Assembly: GCA_020632575.1 (NCBI GenBank)
Contig: JACKFH010000002.1
Location: forward strand, 186,001 to 250,000
DNA from: Candidatus Omnitrophota bacterium
Lineage (GTDB): Bacteria; Hinthialibacterota; Hinthialibacteria; OLB16
Direction: 5' to 3'
Length of the DNA: 64,000 nucleotides
The translations under genes and the position numbers were made by a program. Position 1 is the first letter of the stretch. Each line of letters begins with the position of its first letter. Below are positions 26,775 through 36,394 of the stretch, in pieces. The notes beneath the pieces are model-generated. The model had not been told where the DNA came from. It searched no databases and worked only from the letters and a program-made list of their open reading frames with translations.

Positions 26775-28457
26775 TCAACTCCCGTTCGTGGGCGGGGGAT
26801 CGATTCGCGGCGCTGTCTCCATGGTGGAAATCTCTCGGTTCGGGTCGTACTCCTCCGGGGTGGCGGGGAGAACGAACTTGAGGGGGAGATCCGAGGGGTC
26901 GAATTCGCGTCGGAGGATATAGTCGCCAAAACGACCGACTTCCGTGGTCAACGCGAGCCCCTCGAACGGAAACGACTCCAGGTCATCCACCTCGATCGCG
27001 AAATAATCCTGGTCCACATCCTTGAGATGCGAAAGGATGGTGTCTGGGTTCTCGTCGGGAATGTCGATCGCTCGGCCGCCCGCGTAGAAATCCCCCGACA
27101 AGGGCATTCGGTCGGTGTAAATCAGCGCCGCGTCGCTGTCAAAATCCAGATTCATGAATTGGGCGGCCAGTTCTTTTTGAGAGCGAGACTCCCCCAGCAG
27201 CGGGATCACAAAATACGCCGCCAACAAAAAGATGGTCGGCACAATCAGGGCCAACCCTCCGATCAGATTGGAGGAGACCGTGGTCAGATGGTCCTGATGC
27301 TCGGTCTCCGCCTCGATCAGAAAGACCCGCGCCAACAACATGGCGAAAGCGGGGAGGCAGGGGAGCGTGTAAGTGAACATGATGTTTCTTGAAATCGTGA
27401 AAAAGAGCAGCGGGACCAGGAACCAAAACACCAGAAACGAGAACACTCGGTCTCCGAGCAGGCCCTTCGAGATTTCTCGAATGGGCGGCCTCTGGATCAA
27501 GGTGACCAAAAAGACCAACGACCAGGGGAGGGCGGTGATCAGAAAGAACAAGAGGATCGTCCCACGCGGGAACTGATGCGGGGAGCCGTAACGGTCCCCC
27601 TCCCAATCGCTGACTGTGAACCGTTTCCAATGCTCGCCGATGATGTAGTAATCGAGGAACCCCGGGGACTTCATCTCACACACAATATGCCAGGGGACCG
27701 CCACCAAGAGGGTCAAGATAAGCCCGGTGAACCAGGGGAGACTCCTTATTGTCCTCCATTCACGGTTCCACCAGATCCACAAGATCACGGGGCCCATGAT
27801 GAGCACCGCGCCAACCAATCCTTTCGCCAAGAGACTCAACCCCAAACCGAGGAAGAACACATAGGACCACCATCGTCGGCCGCTTTTCGACTCCGAAATG
27901 AGTGCGCACAACATCCCCGAAAGCGCGAGGGTGACTGTGAACAAGAGGGCCGTATCCACCGCCACATATCCCGCGTAGGAATAGAACAACGCCATAGTCG
28001 AGAGGAACAAGACCGACATCAGGGCGAATGAGGCGTTGAGAATTCGTCTGGCTAAGAAATAAACCATAACGAGTGTGAAGCAGGACAAGAAGAAAGAGGG
28101 AAACCTCGCGGAATACTCGGAGAATCCCATCAGGGAATAACTGGCCGCCATGAACCAAAACATGAGCGGCGGTTTCCCCCAAAATGGGACCTCCTCCTCG
28201 ATTTGAGGAACCACCCAATTCCCGGTGGTCACCATCTCCCGGCCGATCTCCGCGTATCGCCCCTCGGTCGGATCCATCAATGGAAACGCGCCGAGCACAA
28301 GCAGGCGCGCCAATAGAATCATGGAGACCAAGCCCAGGATAAAAGCGGGCGCGGGATGTTGTGAAAATTGAGCTTTCATTAAGTTATCGAGTGGGCCTTC
28401 CAAACCGTATCGAGTATTCATGGAGCCAATGAGATCTCGTTCGGGAACACGATCCAT
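26775..28457 (-). CDS. ArnT-like lipid-A/polyprenyl sugar glycosyltransferase (GT83)
   Basis: 560 residues, about 12 membrane segments. The N-terminal 'FPLMDPTEGRYAEIGREM' carries the conserved D-x-x-E-x-R-Y motif of ArnT, and 'PFWGKPPLMFW' the K-P-P loop. A soluble C-terminal domain of about 130 residues follows. ArnT proteins transfer a sugar from an undecaprenyl-phosphate donor to an outer-membrane lipid; the sugar here is unknown. The start may be at 28457 or an internal ATG at 28421. First gene of a pair with the FAD oxidoreductase. Confidence 0.9.
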   Translation of the reverse strand: MDRVPERDLIGSMNTRYGLEGPLDNLMKAQFSQHPAPAFILGLVSMILLARLLVLGAFPLMDPTEGRYAEIGREMVTTGNWVVPQIEEEVPFWGKPPLMFWFMAASYSLMGFSEYSARFPSFFLSCFTLVMVYFLARRILNASFALMSVLFLSTMALFYSYAGYVAVDTALLFTVTLALSGMLCALISESKSGRRWWSYVFFLGLGLSLLAKGLVGAVLIMGPVILWIWWNREWRTIRSLPWFTGLILTLLVAVPWHIVCEMKSPGFLDYYIIGEHWKRFTVSDWEGDRYGSPHQFPRGTILLFFLITALPWSLVFLVTLIQRPPIREISKGLLGDRVFSFLVFWFLVPLLFFTISRNIMFTYTLPCLPAFAMLLARVFLIEAETEHQDHLTTVSSNLIGGLALIVPTIFLLAAYFVIPLLGESRSQKELAAQFMNLDFDSDAALIYTDRMPLSGDFYAGGRAIDIPDENPDTILSHLKDVDQDYFAIEVDDLESFPFEGLALTTEVGRFGDYILRREFDPSDLPLKFVLPATPEEYDPNREISTMETAPRIDPPPTNGS

Positions 28458-28543
28458 TCCAGGTCAGGTTATCATCCACCGGGGGGAAGTCCATCCTGAC
28501 GAATCGACCGCCAGTCGTCTCGAATCCCCTTTCCGTTAAGAAA

Positions 28544-29875
28544 TTATTCCGATTTATCGGGAAGGTCGAAATGGGTTTGGATGGCTTGAGCGATCGAGGG
28601 GGCTAGCACAGTCGCTCCGAGGGCGGTCGGGTGGCTGTAGTCCCGGAAACAAAGGTCGAGCCTCTTGGGATCGTCGGCAGTGGCTCTCTTCATGACCGGC
28701 AATAGGTCGAGGAATGGAATGTCATGGTCCTTCGCGAATTGGCCCAAGATATCCTGAGGTGATGTGCCATAGCCGGGGATCTCGATCTGCCCCTTGTCGG
28801 GAAGGGAAAGCAACAACAGATCGGTCTCGGTCGATCGAATGGACTCGACCATCTTTTCCAGGTTTCGGAGTGTGATCTTCCATGCCTCTTGAATGACCGG
28901 ATCGTTGGGCTCGCGAATCAGTTTGTCGATGTTCGTCGCCTCGATCTCCAACGCCGACTTCTTGATATCGCCTCCGAACCTCATGCGTGCGTTCAGCTGT
29001 TTGATCCCCGCCCAAGCGCTGCTCCATCTCAACCATCGATCGATCTGGGAGGCATAGGCCCGGTTCAACTGATAACTCCCCTCTTTCCCTCCGAACTGAG
29101 GCAGTTTGAATTTCTCGGTCACATCGTTGAGATAGAATCCGATCACTGCTAAATCCGGTTGGTACTTGATCCCCTCCTTCTCGAAGAAGATTTTCTCCTG
29201 CCAGGGGGAGTACCCTCCGACCCCGGAGTTGATGGTTTCGACATCCAGTCCGGTGGTTTTCTCCAAGTTCTTCTCCACCTGATAGGGGTAGGTCTCGAGG
29301 TCGTCCTCGATGCCGAAACCGAATGTGACCGAGTCGCCCAAATAAAGGATTCGGTATGTCTCCGGGGTCCGTTCATAATCGAGTTCCGGACCACGGACCC
29401 CTTTCCCATTGATTTTCACACGGACGCCTCCCCAAATATCCGTGCTGTTCGGTCGAAGCTTCCAACCCAGATCGTCATCGCGCACAAAGATCCAGGTCTT
29501 CTCGGCTCGGGGAGTGAAGGGACGAGCGAGCAGCTCCAGCGTGAGCAAAGGCAGGGTCACCGCCATGACCGCCAACATCGCTTCGAGTCGACCCTTCCCT
29601 GTGAAGAACGCTCTCGCTCGTGAAGAACCTTTAATCGCAAGAGCGCCAATAACCAATATCAGGCCGAAGATGAAGAACCAGAGTTGAGAGTACCGAACCA
29701 ATTCGATGACTCCGACCGAAAGGGTGTCCTTGCCTAAGAAGAGGCCGAGGAGGAATTCATTGAAAAGAATGGCCAAGAGGCCCAATAGCAGTCCTGCCAG
29801 GACCAGCAGCATCCAGGCCATTCGATCGGTAGGGGGCGCGGATGGGGAAGGGGATTGGTCTTGTTCCTCGGTCAT
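28544..29875 (-). CDS. Membrane-anchored SGNH/GDSL hydrolase
   Basis: 443 residues. Three N-terminal hydrophobic segments (about 20-45, 60-82, 96-115) anchor an extracytoplasmic SGNH domain. Block I 'LGDSVTFGFG' has Ser182, then 'INSGVGGYSPWQ' (block II Gly), 'GFYLNDV' (block III Asn), and 'DYSHPTALG' with the Asp-x-x-His pair. Enzymes of this kind deacetylate or esterify-trim glycans such as alginate or peptidoglycan. Single gene, divergent from the aldo/keto reductase. Confidence 0.88.
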   Translation of the reverse strand: MTEEQDQSPSPSAPPTDRMAWMLLVLAGLLLGLLAILFNEFLLGLFLGKDTLSVGVIELVRYSQLWFFIFGLILVIGALAIKGSSRARAFFTGKGRLEAMLAVMAVTLPLLTLELLARPFTPRAEKTWIFVRDDDLGWKLRPNSTDIWGGVRVKINGKGVRGPELDYERTPETYRILYLGDSVTFGFGIEDDLETYPYQVEKNLEKTTGLDVETINSGVGGYSPWQEKIFFEKEGIKYQPDLAVIGFYLNDVTEKFKLPQFGGKEGSYQLNRAYASQIDRWLRWSSAWAGIKQLNARMRFGGDIKKSALEIEATNIDKLIREPNDPVIQEAWKITLRNLEKMVESIRSTETDLLLLSLPDKGQIEIPGYGTSPQDILGQFAKDHDIPFLDLLPVMKRATADDPKRLDLCFRDYSHPTALGATVLAPSIAQAIQTHFDLPDKSE

Positions 29876-30097
29876 TGGTTTGTTCGCATTCGCGGCATTT
29901 AACTTCGAAGTCTATTCTATGCACCCGGCCCAAACCATCAATTGGTGGCGCGCCACCCGATTTGGAGTCCTTGGGCAAGAGGAGTAAAATGAAACAAGAT
30001 GTCAGATGGTGCGAGGGGGAGTTTCATAAAACCATTCTTTCCAACATCATCTCGATTGATCATTTCCGACAACAAGACTGAACGACAGGAGCGAAAA

Positions 30098-31183
30098 ATG
30101 GAACTGACTCATTATGTTACGCTGGGCAGATCGGGACTCCGAGTGTCCCCTCTTTGCTTGGGAGCCATGACTTTTGGAGAGGATTGGGGCTGGGGGGCCA
30201 ACCCGGAGGATAGTTGTCGCATCATCGACGCCTACATGGATGCCGGCGGCAACTTCATCGACACCGCTAACATTTACACCAAAGGCCACAGCGAGAAAAT
30301 CATTGGAGACCACCTGGGCAAGCACCGCCACAAAAGGGACCGAACCGTCATCGCAACCAAGTTCATGGGAAACATGTACAGCGGCGACCCGAATGGCGGC
30401 GGGGCGGGACGGAAGAGCATCATCGCCGCTTGCGAGCAGAGCCTGCGACGTCTTCAGACCGATTATATCGATCTCTACTGGATGCACTTCTGGGACAACC
30501 TGACTCCGATGGAGGAGACCTTGCTCGCCCTCAACGATCTGGTCCAATCGGGCAAGGTCCGATACCTCGGCTTCAGCGACACTCCAGCCTGGAAATGCGC
30601 GCAGGCGCAGACCCTGATCGATTTTCGCGGCTGGTCACGTTTGGTCGCCCTCCAAATCGAGTACTCATTAGTTGAACGCACCGTCGAAGGAGAACTGGCA
30701 CCGATGGCGTTGGAGATGGGCCTGGGGATCACCCCTTGGTCGCCACTGAAGGGGGGCGTCCTGACGGGAAAATACACCCGAGAGAACAAAGACGACATCG
30801 ATCCGGGGCGCGGCGAGGGGATCAAAAAGAACCTCACCGAGGAGACTTTCAAAATCCTCGACATCCTGAAGGAGATCGCCAGGCAGACCGACTCCTCCCC
30901 CGCCGAGGTGTCGTTGGCCTGGCTCCGCGAAAAACCCGGAGTCACCTCCATCATTCTCGGCGCGCGCACTCTCGACCAATTGAAATCGAATCTGTCGTCG
31001 CTGAGCGTCGAACTCGATTCGGATCAGATGAAACGACTCGATGAGGCTAGCGAGCCGACCTTGAATTTCCCGCATGATTTTCTCAAATTCGCGATGAATG
31101 TGGCGCGTTCGGGCTGCCACATCGATGGCGACCAGTACGAGGCTTGGCCCATGTCGCCGGAAAACGATGATGAACGTTGGTGA
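30098..31183 (+). CDS. Aldo/keto reductase
   Basis: 361 residues, NADPH-dependent carbonyl reductase. The tetrad is complete: Asp55 and Tyr60 in 'FIDTANIYTKGHSEKIIG', Lys88 in 'VIATKFMG', His130 in 'DLYWMHFWD'. Cofactor motif 'ITPWSPLKGGVLTGKY' is present. Start at 30098, where AGGAGCG precedes the ATG; an earlier frame start at 29999 lacks support. The patatin gene starts 10 bases after its stop, so the two are likely one transcript. Substrate unknown. Confidence 0.94.
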   Translation: MELTHYVTLGRSGLRVSPLCLGAMTFGEDWGWGANPEDSCRIIDAYMDAGGNFIDTANIYTKGHSEKIIGDHLGKHRHKRDRTVIATKFMGNMYSGDPNGGGAGRKSIIAACEQSLRRLQTDYIDLYWMHFWDNLTPMEETLLALNDLVQSGKVRYLGFSDTPAWKCAQAQTLIDFRGWSRLVALQIEYSLVERTVEGELAPMALEMGLGITPWSPLKGGVLTGKYTRENKDDIDPGRGEGIKKNLTEETFKILDILKEIARQTDSSPAEVSLAWLREKPGVTSIILGARTLDQLKSNLSSLSVELDSDQMKRLDEASEPTLNFPHDFLKFAMNVARSGCHIDGDQYEAWPMSPENDDERW

Positions 31184-31192
31184 TGGATTCAA

Positions 31193-32152
31193 GTGAAAAC
31201 GGAACGTCCTTTTAAGATCGGTTTGGCTCTGGGGAGCGGGTCCGCCCGAGGGTGGGCCCACCTTGGAGTCATCCAAGCGATCGAGGAATCGGGCATCCCC
31301 ATCGCCTGTGTGGTCGGTTCAAGCATCGGCGCCTTGGCGGGCGCCATCTACGCATCGGGGAACCACCATCGGCTCTTTGAATTCGCCTCCGACATCGATT
31401 GGCGCAGTCTCGCTTCCTTTTTCGATCCGGTCTTCCCGCGATCCGGTTTAGTGGATGGCAAGAAGGTCGCGGCATTCGTTCGCAGTCATGTTCACCAAGC
31501 GAATATCGAGGACCTCCCCATTCCGTTCTGCGCGGTGGCCACCGATTTGTCGACCGGGGAAGAGGTGCATCTCCGTGAAGGGGACGTCATCGAGGCGGTT
31601 CGAGCGAGCATCTCGCTGCCAGGTATTTTCACCCCAGTCCGAGTCGGCGATCGATTCCTCCTGGATGGGGGCATGTCCAACCCGGTGCCAGTTAGCGTGG
31701 CGCGGGCCATGGGCGCCGATTACGTGATCGCGGTCGACATCAATCATGACATCGTGGGCAAGAAACGGCACACCCAATCGGCTCGCAGAGAGCGACGCAC
31801 CGAACGTCGACGAAAAAGACTGACAAAAATTTTTGGAGAGGAGAGCCGAGTTGTCGAGGCTTTCAATGCCCGGTGGGAACGAGAGGAAAACCGTTTTTGG
31901 AGTCGGTTTCGGGCCAAGCGCGAGGAGCGCGGAGTCCCCAACATTTTCGATGTCCTGACCACATCCATCAATATCCTGGAATCCCGAATCACCTCCACGC
32001 GACTCCAAAGCGATCCCGCCGATTTGCTTATTCAGCCCGAACTAGGGCACATTCGTTTCCTCGAATTCTCAAGCGCCCAAGAGGGAATCGAAGCGGGGTA
32101 TGAAGCGGCAAAGGCGGCGCTCAAATCGCTGTCCTCACCCTCGTTGGGATGA
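31193..32152 (+). CDS. Patatin-like phospholipase (RssA/YlbK-type)
   Basis: 319 residues. The Ser-Asp dyad fold is intact: oxyanion 'GSGSARGWAHLG', nucleophile Ser44 in 'GSSIG', and Asp158 in 'LLDGGMSNPVP'. This type hydrolyses acyl esters of lipids; short bacterial forms without a porin domain are cytoplasmic or membrane-peripheral. GTG start; no in-frame ATG fits. Follows the aldo/keto reductase by 10 bases. The middle (about 185-215) is strongly basic. Confidence 0.93.
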   Translation: MKTERPFKIGLALGSGSARGWAHLGVIQAIEESGIPIACVVGSSIGALAGAIYASGNHHRLFEFASDIDWRSLASFFDPVFPRSGLVDGKKVAAFVRSHVHQANIEDLPIPFCAVATDLSTGEEVHLREGDVIEAVRASISLPGIFTPVRVGDRFLLDGGMSNPVPVSVARAMGADYVIAVDINHDIVGKKRHTQSARRERRTERRRKRLTKIFGEESRVVEAFNARWEREENRFWSRFRAKREERGVPNIFDVLTTSINILESRITSTRLQSDPADLLIQPELGHIRFLEFSSAQEGIEAGYEAAKAALKSLSSPSLG

Positions 32153-32189
32153 ATTGTTGGAGGGTGTTTTCTGGTAGATGAGCCTGCGA

Positions 32190-32507
32190 TCAATCTTCGA
32201 GAGCATCTTGGTTGAAGTTCTGGCGAGCCGCATGACGAACATGGAGTACGATGACCTCTTGGGTGTCATCCAGAACGGTGTAAACAACTCGATGAGAAAA
32301 ATGGACAAACTGTCGAAGCTCCTCGGGTTCAAATTCATCTTCCCGAGCGAATCCAAACCTCCTTGGCATTTCGGATAGAGCCTCTATTTTATCAAACAGG
32401 GAAGTCAACCAATCAATTGCCCGATCGCGTGAATCCTGCAGGATATAGCGGAAGGATTCATCGATTTCGGATTTGGCGATCCGGTCAATTGTGACCTTGT
32501 AAATCAA
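32190..32507 (-). CDS. RelE/ParE-family toxin
   Basis: 105 residues. The C-terminal 'VIVLHVRHAARQ' is the ParE/RelE signature, and the N-terminus 'YKVTIDRIAKSEIDES' fits the first strand and helix. The toxin would cut mRNA (RelE) or poison gyrase (ParE); the 'HVRHAAR' end without a Lys/Arg/Tyr catalytic set favours the ParE-like branch, not certain. Its start overlaps the antitoxin stop by 4 bases (ATGA), the usual coupling. AT-richer than neighbours, as typical for mobile TA modules. Confidence 0.88.
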   Translation of the reverse strand: MIYKVTIDRIAKSEIDESFRYILQDSRDRAIDWLTSLFDKIEALSEMPRRFGFAREDEFEPEELRQFVHFSHRVVYTVLDDTQEVIVLHVRHAARQNFNQDALED

Positions 32508-32803
32508 AACTCCGCGCTTGCTCCATTATTTTTTAGAATATCTCGAAGGGACTCGTGAGGTGATTGCCCCCGTTCTCCATCGCGGACTCGTCCGAGGGCT
32601 TGATGGACTTTTTCCAATGCTTCCAATTCGTCCATACGGTCAAGCAATTTCTGGTATGCCTCAACACTCTGGACTACAAGTTCCGCTTTCCCCTCCACTG
32701 TAATGATCTCGGGGAGGCCTGACTTTCTTAACCGCTTAAGAAAGCCTGCTGTATCTGTTGTGAAGTCACCGAGTGGATGGCTCTCTTTTGAATGATCGAT
32801 CAT
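32504..32803 (-). CDS. Phd/YefM-family antitoxin
   Basis: 99 residues. 'PLGDFTTDTAGFLKRLRKSG' and 'EIITVEGKAELVVQSVEAYQ' match the Phd/YefM DNA-binding fold. The C-terminal 40 residues are charged and likely disordered until bound to the toxin. It precedes the toxin gene with a 4-base overlap. A tandem 17-base palindromic repeat 71 bases upstream could be the operator for autoregulation. Confidence 0.88.
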   Translation of the reverse strand: MIDHSKESHPLGDFTTDTAGFLKRLRKSGLPEIITVEGKAELVVQSVEAYQKLLDRMDELEALEKVHQALGRVRDGERGQSPHESLRDILKNNGASAEF

Positions 32804-32873
32804 TTTGAGTCTTTCGATGTTTTTTCGATGCGATCCGCTATCGAATTCTAGCCTACATGGATCTTGAGGGTCA

Positions 32874-32907
32874 AGGAATCGTCTCGATTCAGGAATCGTC
32901 TCGATTC
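32874..32907. repeat. Tandem 17-bp repeat, each unit with an internal palindrome
   Basis: Two exact head-to-tail copies of AGGAATCGTCTCGATTC; each contains GAATCG-TCT-CGATTC. It lies between the antitoxin start and the divergent symporter gene. Repeated palindromes of this size are typical operators, so an antitoxin binding site is plausible, though it is 71 bases from the antitoxin start. Confidence 0.7.
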
Positions 32908-33005
32908 AACTGAACTTTACAAAGGTGGCTGCCGCGACTACAGATCGAAATAAAGGAAAAAATCTCACCTAGCCACCGGAAATCCAATCCGCTAGCCTTC
33001 GCGTC

Positions 33006-34628
33006 ATGATCTCAATCGGTGGAATTGATATCGCCATCATTATTGGCTACCTCCTGATCGTCATCAGCATCGGCCTCTATTTCGCCCGGAACGAGAACAC
33101 CAGCGAAGATTTCTTTCTCGCCGGCCGAAAACTGACCTGGCCTTTCATCGGACTTTCTCTCTTCGCAAGCAATATCGGCACGGAGCACCTCGTGGGATTG
33201 GCGGGTGAGGCTTATCGCGTCGGCCTCGTGGCCGGCGGTTATGAATGGATCGCTTGCCTCTGCCTCCTTTTCCTGGCCGTGGTGTTCATTCCTCAATACC
33301 TCCGGACTCGGATCTACACCATCCCCGAATTTCTCGAACGACGCTTCAGCTTGGCCGCAAGGATGTATCTCTCGGTCTACTTCACCGTCATGATTGTCCT
33401 CACCAAAGTTTCGATCGCTCTCTACGCTGGCGCTCTGGTGGTTGAGACCGTCCTCGGTTGGGATGAAACCACTTTGCTTCTGGGGCTGCCCGCCAAAACC
33501 ACGACGATGATCCTGATCGGATTATTCACCGGCCTCTACACCGCCATGGGCGGCCTTGCTGCCGTGGTCTACACGGATGCTCTGCAGGTGGTGGTGCTTG
33601 TTCTCGGTTCGGTCATCCTCACCCTAGTTGGTCTGGACAAGGTTGGTGGTTGGGCGGGACTGATCGAGAACGCGAACGTCCCAGTCGAACACCTGAGCAT
33701 GGTGAAACCGGTGACCCATCCCGACTATCCAATCACGGGCTATTTCATCGGAAACCTCTTCGGCGCGGGGATGTTCTATTGGTGCATGGACCAGTCCATT
33801 GTCCAACGAGCGTTGGGCGCAAAGTCCATCGATCACGGGCGAAAAGGAGCGATCCTTGCTGGATTCCTGAAGATCACACCGGTGTTCATCTTCGTCTTGC
33901 CGGGAGTGATTGCCCTCGCCCTTTTCCCCGGCATCGAAAATGACGCCGCCTTTCCGACCATGGTTAGCAACCTTCTTCCAGTCGGAGTCCGAGGAATCGT
34001 TCTCGCCGGACTCCTGGCGGCCCTGATGTCCTCTCTCGATAGCACCCTGAACGCTTCCGCGACTCTGGTCACCAGGGATTTCATCGTCCGATTCAGCGGT
34101 GTCGAACCGGGTCAACGAGCCCAGATTTGGATTGGGCGTGTCACCATCGCGATCGTCCTGGCCGCGGGCATACTCTGCACTCCTCTCATCGAAACTCAGG
34201 AGACGCTCTGGCTCTATCTCCAGCAAGTGTCGGCCTACATGGGAATGCCGATGGCGGTTGCTGTCTTCACCGGTATCTTGTGGCGCCGGGCGAACAACAT
34301 GGGCGCCCTCGCCTGCATGGTGGTTGGGACTCTTCTCGGGATCTTTATGATGGCCGACTCCTCGACCGATGGCGGGATGGTGGGGTTCCTTCAGGCGGAT
34401 GTTTGGACCTCTTTCCTGCATCGATCGATTCTGGTCGCTATCGTGAGCATTGCGGTGATGATCTCGGTCAGTCTCGCCACAAGTCCGCCCCCGGTCGCGA
34501 GAACGGAGGGCGTCTGCTATGAATGGGGGCGTCCCGATCCGGAGCGGGGAAGAGGAATTTCCGATTACCGTGTCTGGGCGGGAATCTTATTTGTGCTTGT
34601 CATGACCCTATGGGTTGTGTTTCGATAA
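33006..34628 (+). CDS. Sodium:solute symporter (SSS family), SGLT-like
   Basis: 540 residues, about 13-14 membrane segments. 'YFARNENTSEDFFLAGR' after TM1 and 'GLSLFASNIGTEHLVGLAG' in TM2 match sodium/glucose cotransporters, as does 'YTAMGGLAAVVYTDALQ'. 'LMSSLDSTLNASATL' carries the Na2-site Ser residues. It imports a sugar or related solute with Na+. The sulfatase gene starts 26 bases on, so the pair looks like an uptake-and-desulfation unit. No clear ribosome site precedes the ATG. Confidence 0.93.
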   Translation: MISIGGIDIAIIIGYLLIVISIGLYFARNENTSEDFFLAGRKLTWPFIGLSLFASNIGTEHLVGLAGEAYRVGLVAGGYEWIACLCLLFLAVVFIPQYLRTRIYTIPEFLERRFSLAARMYLSVYFTVMIVLTKVSIALYAGALVVETVLGWDETTLLLGLPAKTTTMILIGLFTGLYTAMGGLAAVVYTDALQVVVLVLGSVILTLVGLDKVGGWAGLIENANVPVEHLSMVKPVTHPDYPITGYFIGNLFGAGMFYWCMDQSIVQRALGAKSIDHGRKGAILAGFLKITPVFIFVLPGVIALALFPGIENDAAFPTMVSNLLPVGVRGIVLAGLLAALMSSLDSTLNASATLVTRDFIVRFSGVEPGQRAQIWIGRVTIAIVLAAGILCTPLIETQETLWLYLQQVSAYMGMPMAVAVFTGILWRRANNMGALACMVVGTLLGIFMMADSSTDGGMVGFLQADVWTSFLHRSILVAIVSIAVMISVSLATSPPPVARTEGVCYEWGRPDPERGRGISDYRVWAGILFVLVMTLWVVFR

Positions 34629-34654
34629 ACCGATTCTGAGTGTGGAGGCGCCCA

Positions 34655-36391
34655 GTGTTCAAACGAAAGATATCCCTGCTTATTGCTGGATTTATTTCTA
34701 TGGTTGCCGTGAGCGCGATAGCCGCGCCGCCGAACATCGTTTTGATCATGACCGACGATCAGGGTTATGGCGATCTTGGGTTTACTGGCAACCCGATCAT
34801 CAAAACCCCGAACATCGACCGTTTCGCCGAGGAGAGCGTGGTCCTCGAAAACTTCTATGTCTGCCCCGTCTGCGCACCAACGCGTGCAAGCCTGATGACT
34901 GGGCGCTACAACTACCGCACACGTGCGATCGACACCTATCGTGGCCGTGCGATGATGGACACGGATGAGGTCACCTTGGCCGAATACTTGGGTGAGGCGG
35001 GTTACAAGACCGGTATCTTCGGGAAATGGCATTTAGGCGACAACTACCCGATGCGCCCTCAGGACCAAGGCTTTCAGGAATCGCTGGTTCATCGCGGGGG
35101 CGGCATCGGTCAACCCGCCGATCCTCCCGACAACCATTACATGGACCCGGTTCTTTTCCACAACGGCGAGGAGGTTCAAGGGCAGGGATACTGTAGCGAC
35201 ATCTTCACGGACGCCGCGATCGATTTCATCCGGAAGGAGAAGAACCATCCCTTCTTGGTTTACCTTCCGTTCAATTGCCCCCACACTCCGCTCGAAATTT
35301 CCGATGAGTATTACCTCCCTTACAAAAAACTCAACATGAAATGGGAGATGTTCCCGCAATACGGCGCCCCGCTCATGGGGAAATTCGATCCTGATGAAAC
35401 CGCGAAGGTTTATGGGATGGTCACCAACATCGACATGAACCTCGGCAAACTCTTCGCCGCGCTCAAAGCGCAGGGGGTCGAGGAAAACACGGTGGTCCTG
35501 TTCATCACCGATAACGGTCCCCAGCAGCCGCGATACAAGGCGGGGCTCAAGGGGCGAAAGGGAATGGTTTACGAGGGTGGGATCCATGTCCCGGGATTCA
35601 TCCGCTGGCCCAAGTCTCTCAGAGGGGATGTCAAAGTCGACCAGCCGCTGGCCCACATCGATGTCGTGCCGACATTCCTGGACATCTGCGGAGTGGAACC
35701 CAAACCGGATGTGAAACTCGACGGACGGAGTTTCAAGCCGCTCTTGTCCAACCCCTCCGCCGATTGGCCGGATCGCAATTTGTACTTTCAATGGCATCGG
35801 GGCGATGTTCCCCAACCTTTTCGCGGCTGCGCTGTCCGTGGACCGCGGTACAAGATGACTCAGGCCAACGGAGTGCAAGAGGGAGATGGACAAATCGAAC
35901 CGAAGTTCGAACTTTACGATCTCGCCGAGGACCCCTATGAGATGAACGATCTTTCGGAAACCAATCCGGAGCTTCTCGCGACTCTCCAGAGCGATTACGA
36001 GGATTGGTTTGAAGACGTGAGTTCCAGTAGAGGTTACGATGTCCCCCGGATTCACCTCGGCGCCCCACAAGACAATCCCACCACCCTCACTCGACAGGAT
36101 TGGCGCGGGCCGGTTGCCGGTTGGAGAGAGGGCGGTTGGGGAATCTGGTATACGAAGGCGGAGAAGGATGGAAACTACGATTTCGAACTCCAATTCAATG
36201 TGACTCTCGATCAACCCGGTACAGCACACCTGCGAGTGGGCGAGACCGACCACACTCTCGACTATGAGGCGGGTGGAGAGACCGTGACCTTCAAGGATAT
36301 CCCCCTCGAAGCCGGGAATGTGGAAGTCGAACCGTGGATCGAGCATGAGGGCAAGAAACTCGGACCCATGTACACCGTCGTCACTTATTGA
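34655..36391 (+). CDS. Exported sulfatase with C-terminal extension
   Basis: 578 residues. The signal peptide is followed by 'PPNIVLIMTDDQGYGDLG' (metal site). The formylglycine site is 'CAPTRASLMTGR' (Cys73, C-x-P-x-R), followed by 'GKWHLGD' and 'FITDNGPQQPRY'. The C-terminal about 110 residues after the sulfatase fold form a beta-rich appendage. GTG at 34655 is the likely start: GGAGG is 7 bases away, and it puts the signal peptide at the very N-terminus. It is translated from the symporter transcript. It ends 3 bases from the convergent kelch-like gene. It needs the same FGE/SME maturase as the other sulfatase. Confidence 0.93.
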   Translation: MFKRKISLLIAGFISMVAVSAIAAPPNIVLIMTDDQGYGDLGFTGNPIIKTPNIDRFAEESVVLENFYVCPVCAPTRASLMTGRYNYRTRAIDTYRGRAMMDTDEVTLAEYLGEAGYKTGIFGKWHLGDNYPMRPQDQGFQESLVHRGGGIGQPADPPDNHYMDPVLFHNGEEVQGQGYCSDIFTDAAIDFIRKEKNHPFLVYLPFNCPHTPLEISDEYYLPYKKLNMKWEMFPQYGAPLMGKFDPDETAKVYGMVTNIDMNLGKLFAALKAQGVEENTVVLFITDNGPQQPRYKAGLKGRKGMVYEGGIHVPGFIRWPKSLRGDVKVDQPLAHIDVVPTFLDICGVEPKPDVKLDGRSFKPLLSNPSADWPDRNLYFQWHRGDVPQPFRGCAVRGPRYKMTQANGVQEGDGQIEPKFELYDLAEDPYEMNDLSETNPELLATLQSDYEDWFEDVSSSRGYDVPRIHLGAPQDNPTTLTRQDWRGPVAGWREGGWGIWYTKAEKDGNYDFELQFNVTLDQPGTAHLRVGETDHTLDYEAGGETVTFKDIPLEAGNVEVEPWIEHEGKKLGPMYTVVTY

Positions 36392-36394
36392 GTT

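Noticed and set aside
25326..27392. 688-residue plus-strand frame
   Set aside because: Spans two minus-strand genes with clear motifs; composition is antisense-like.
35033..36346. 437-residue minus-strand frame opposite the sulfatase
   Set aside because: No motif, and the sulfatase frame has all catalytic motifs.
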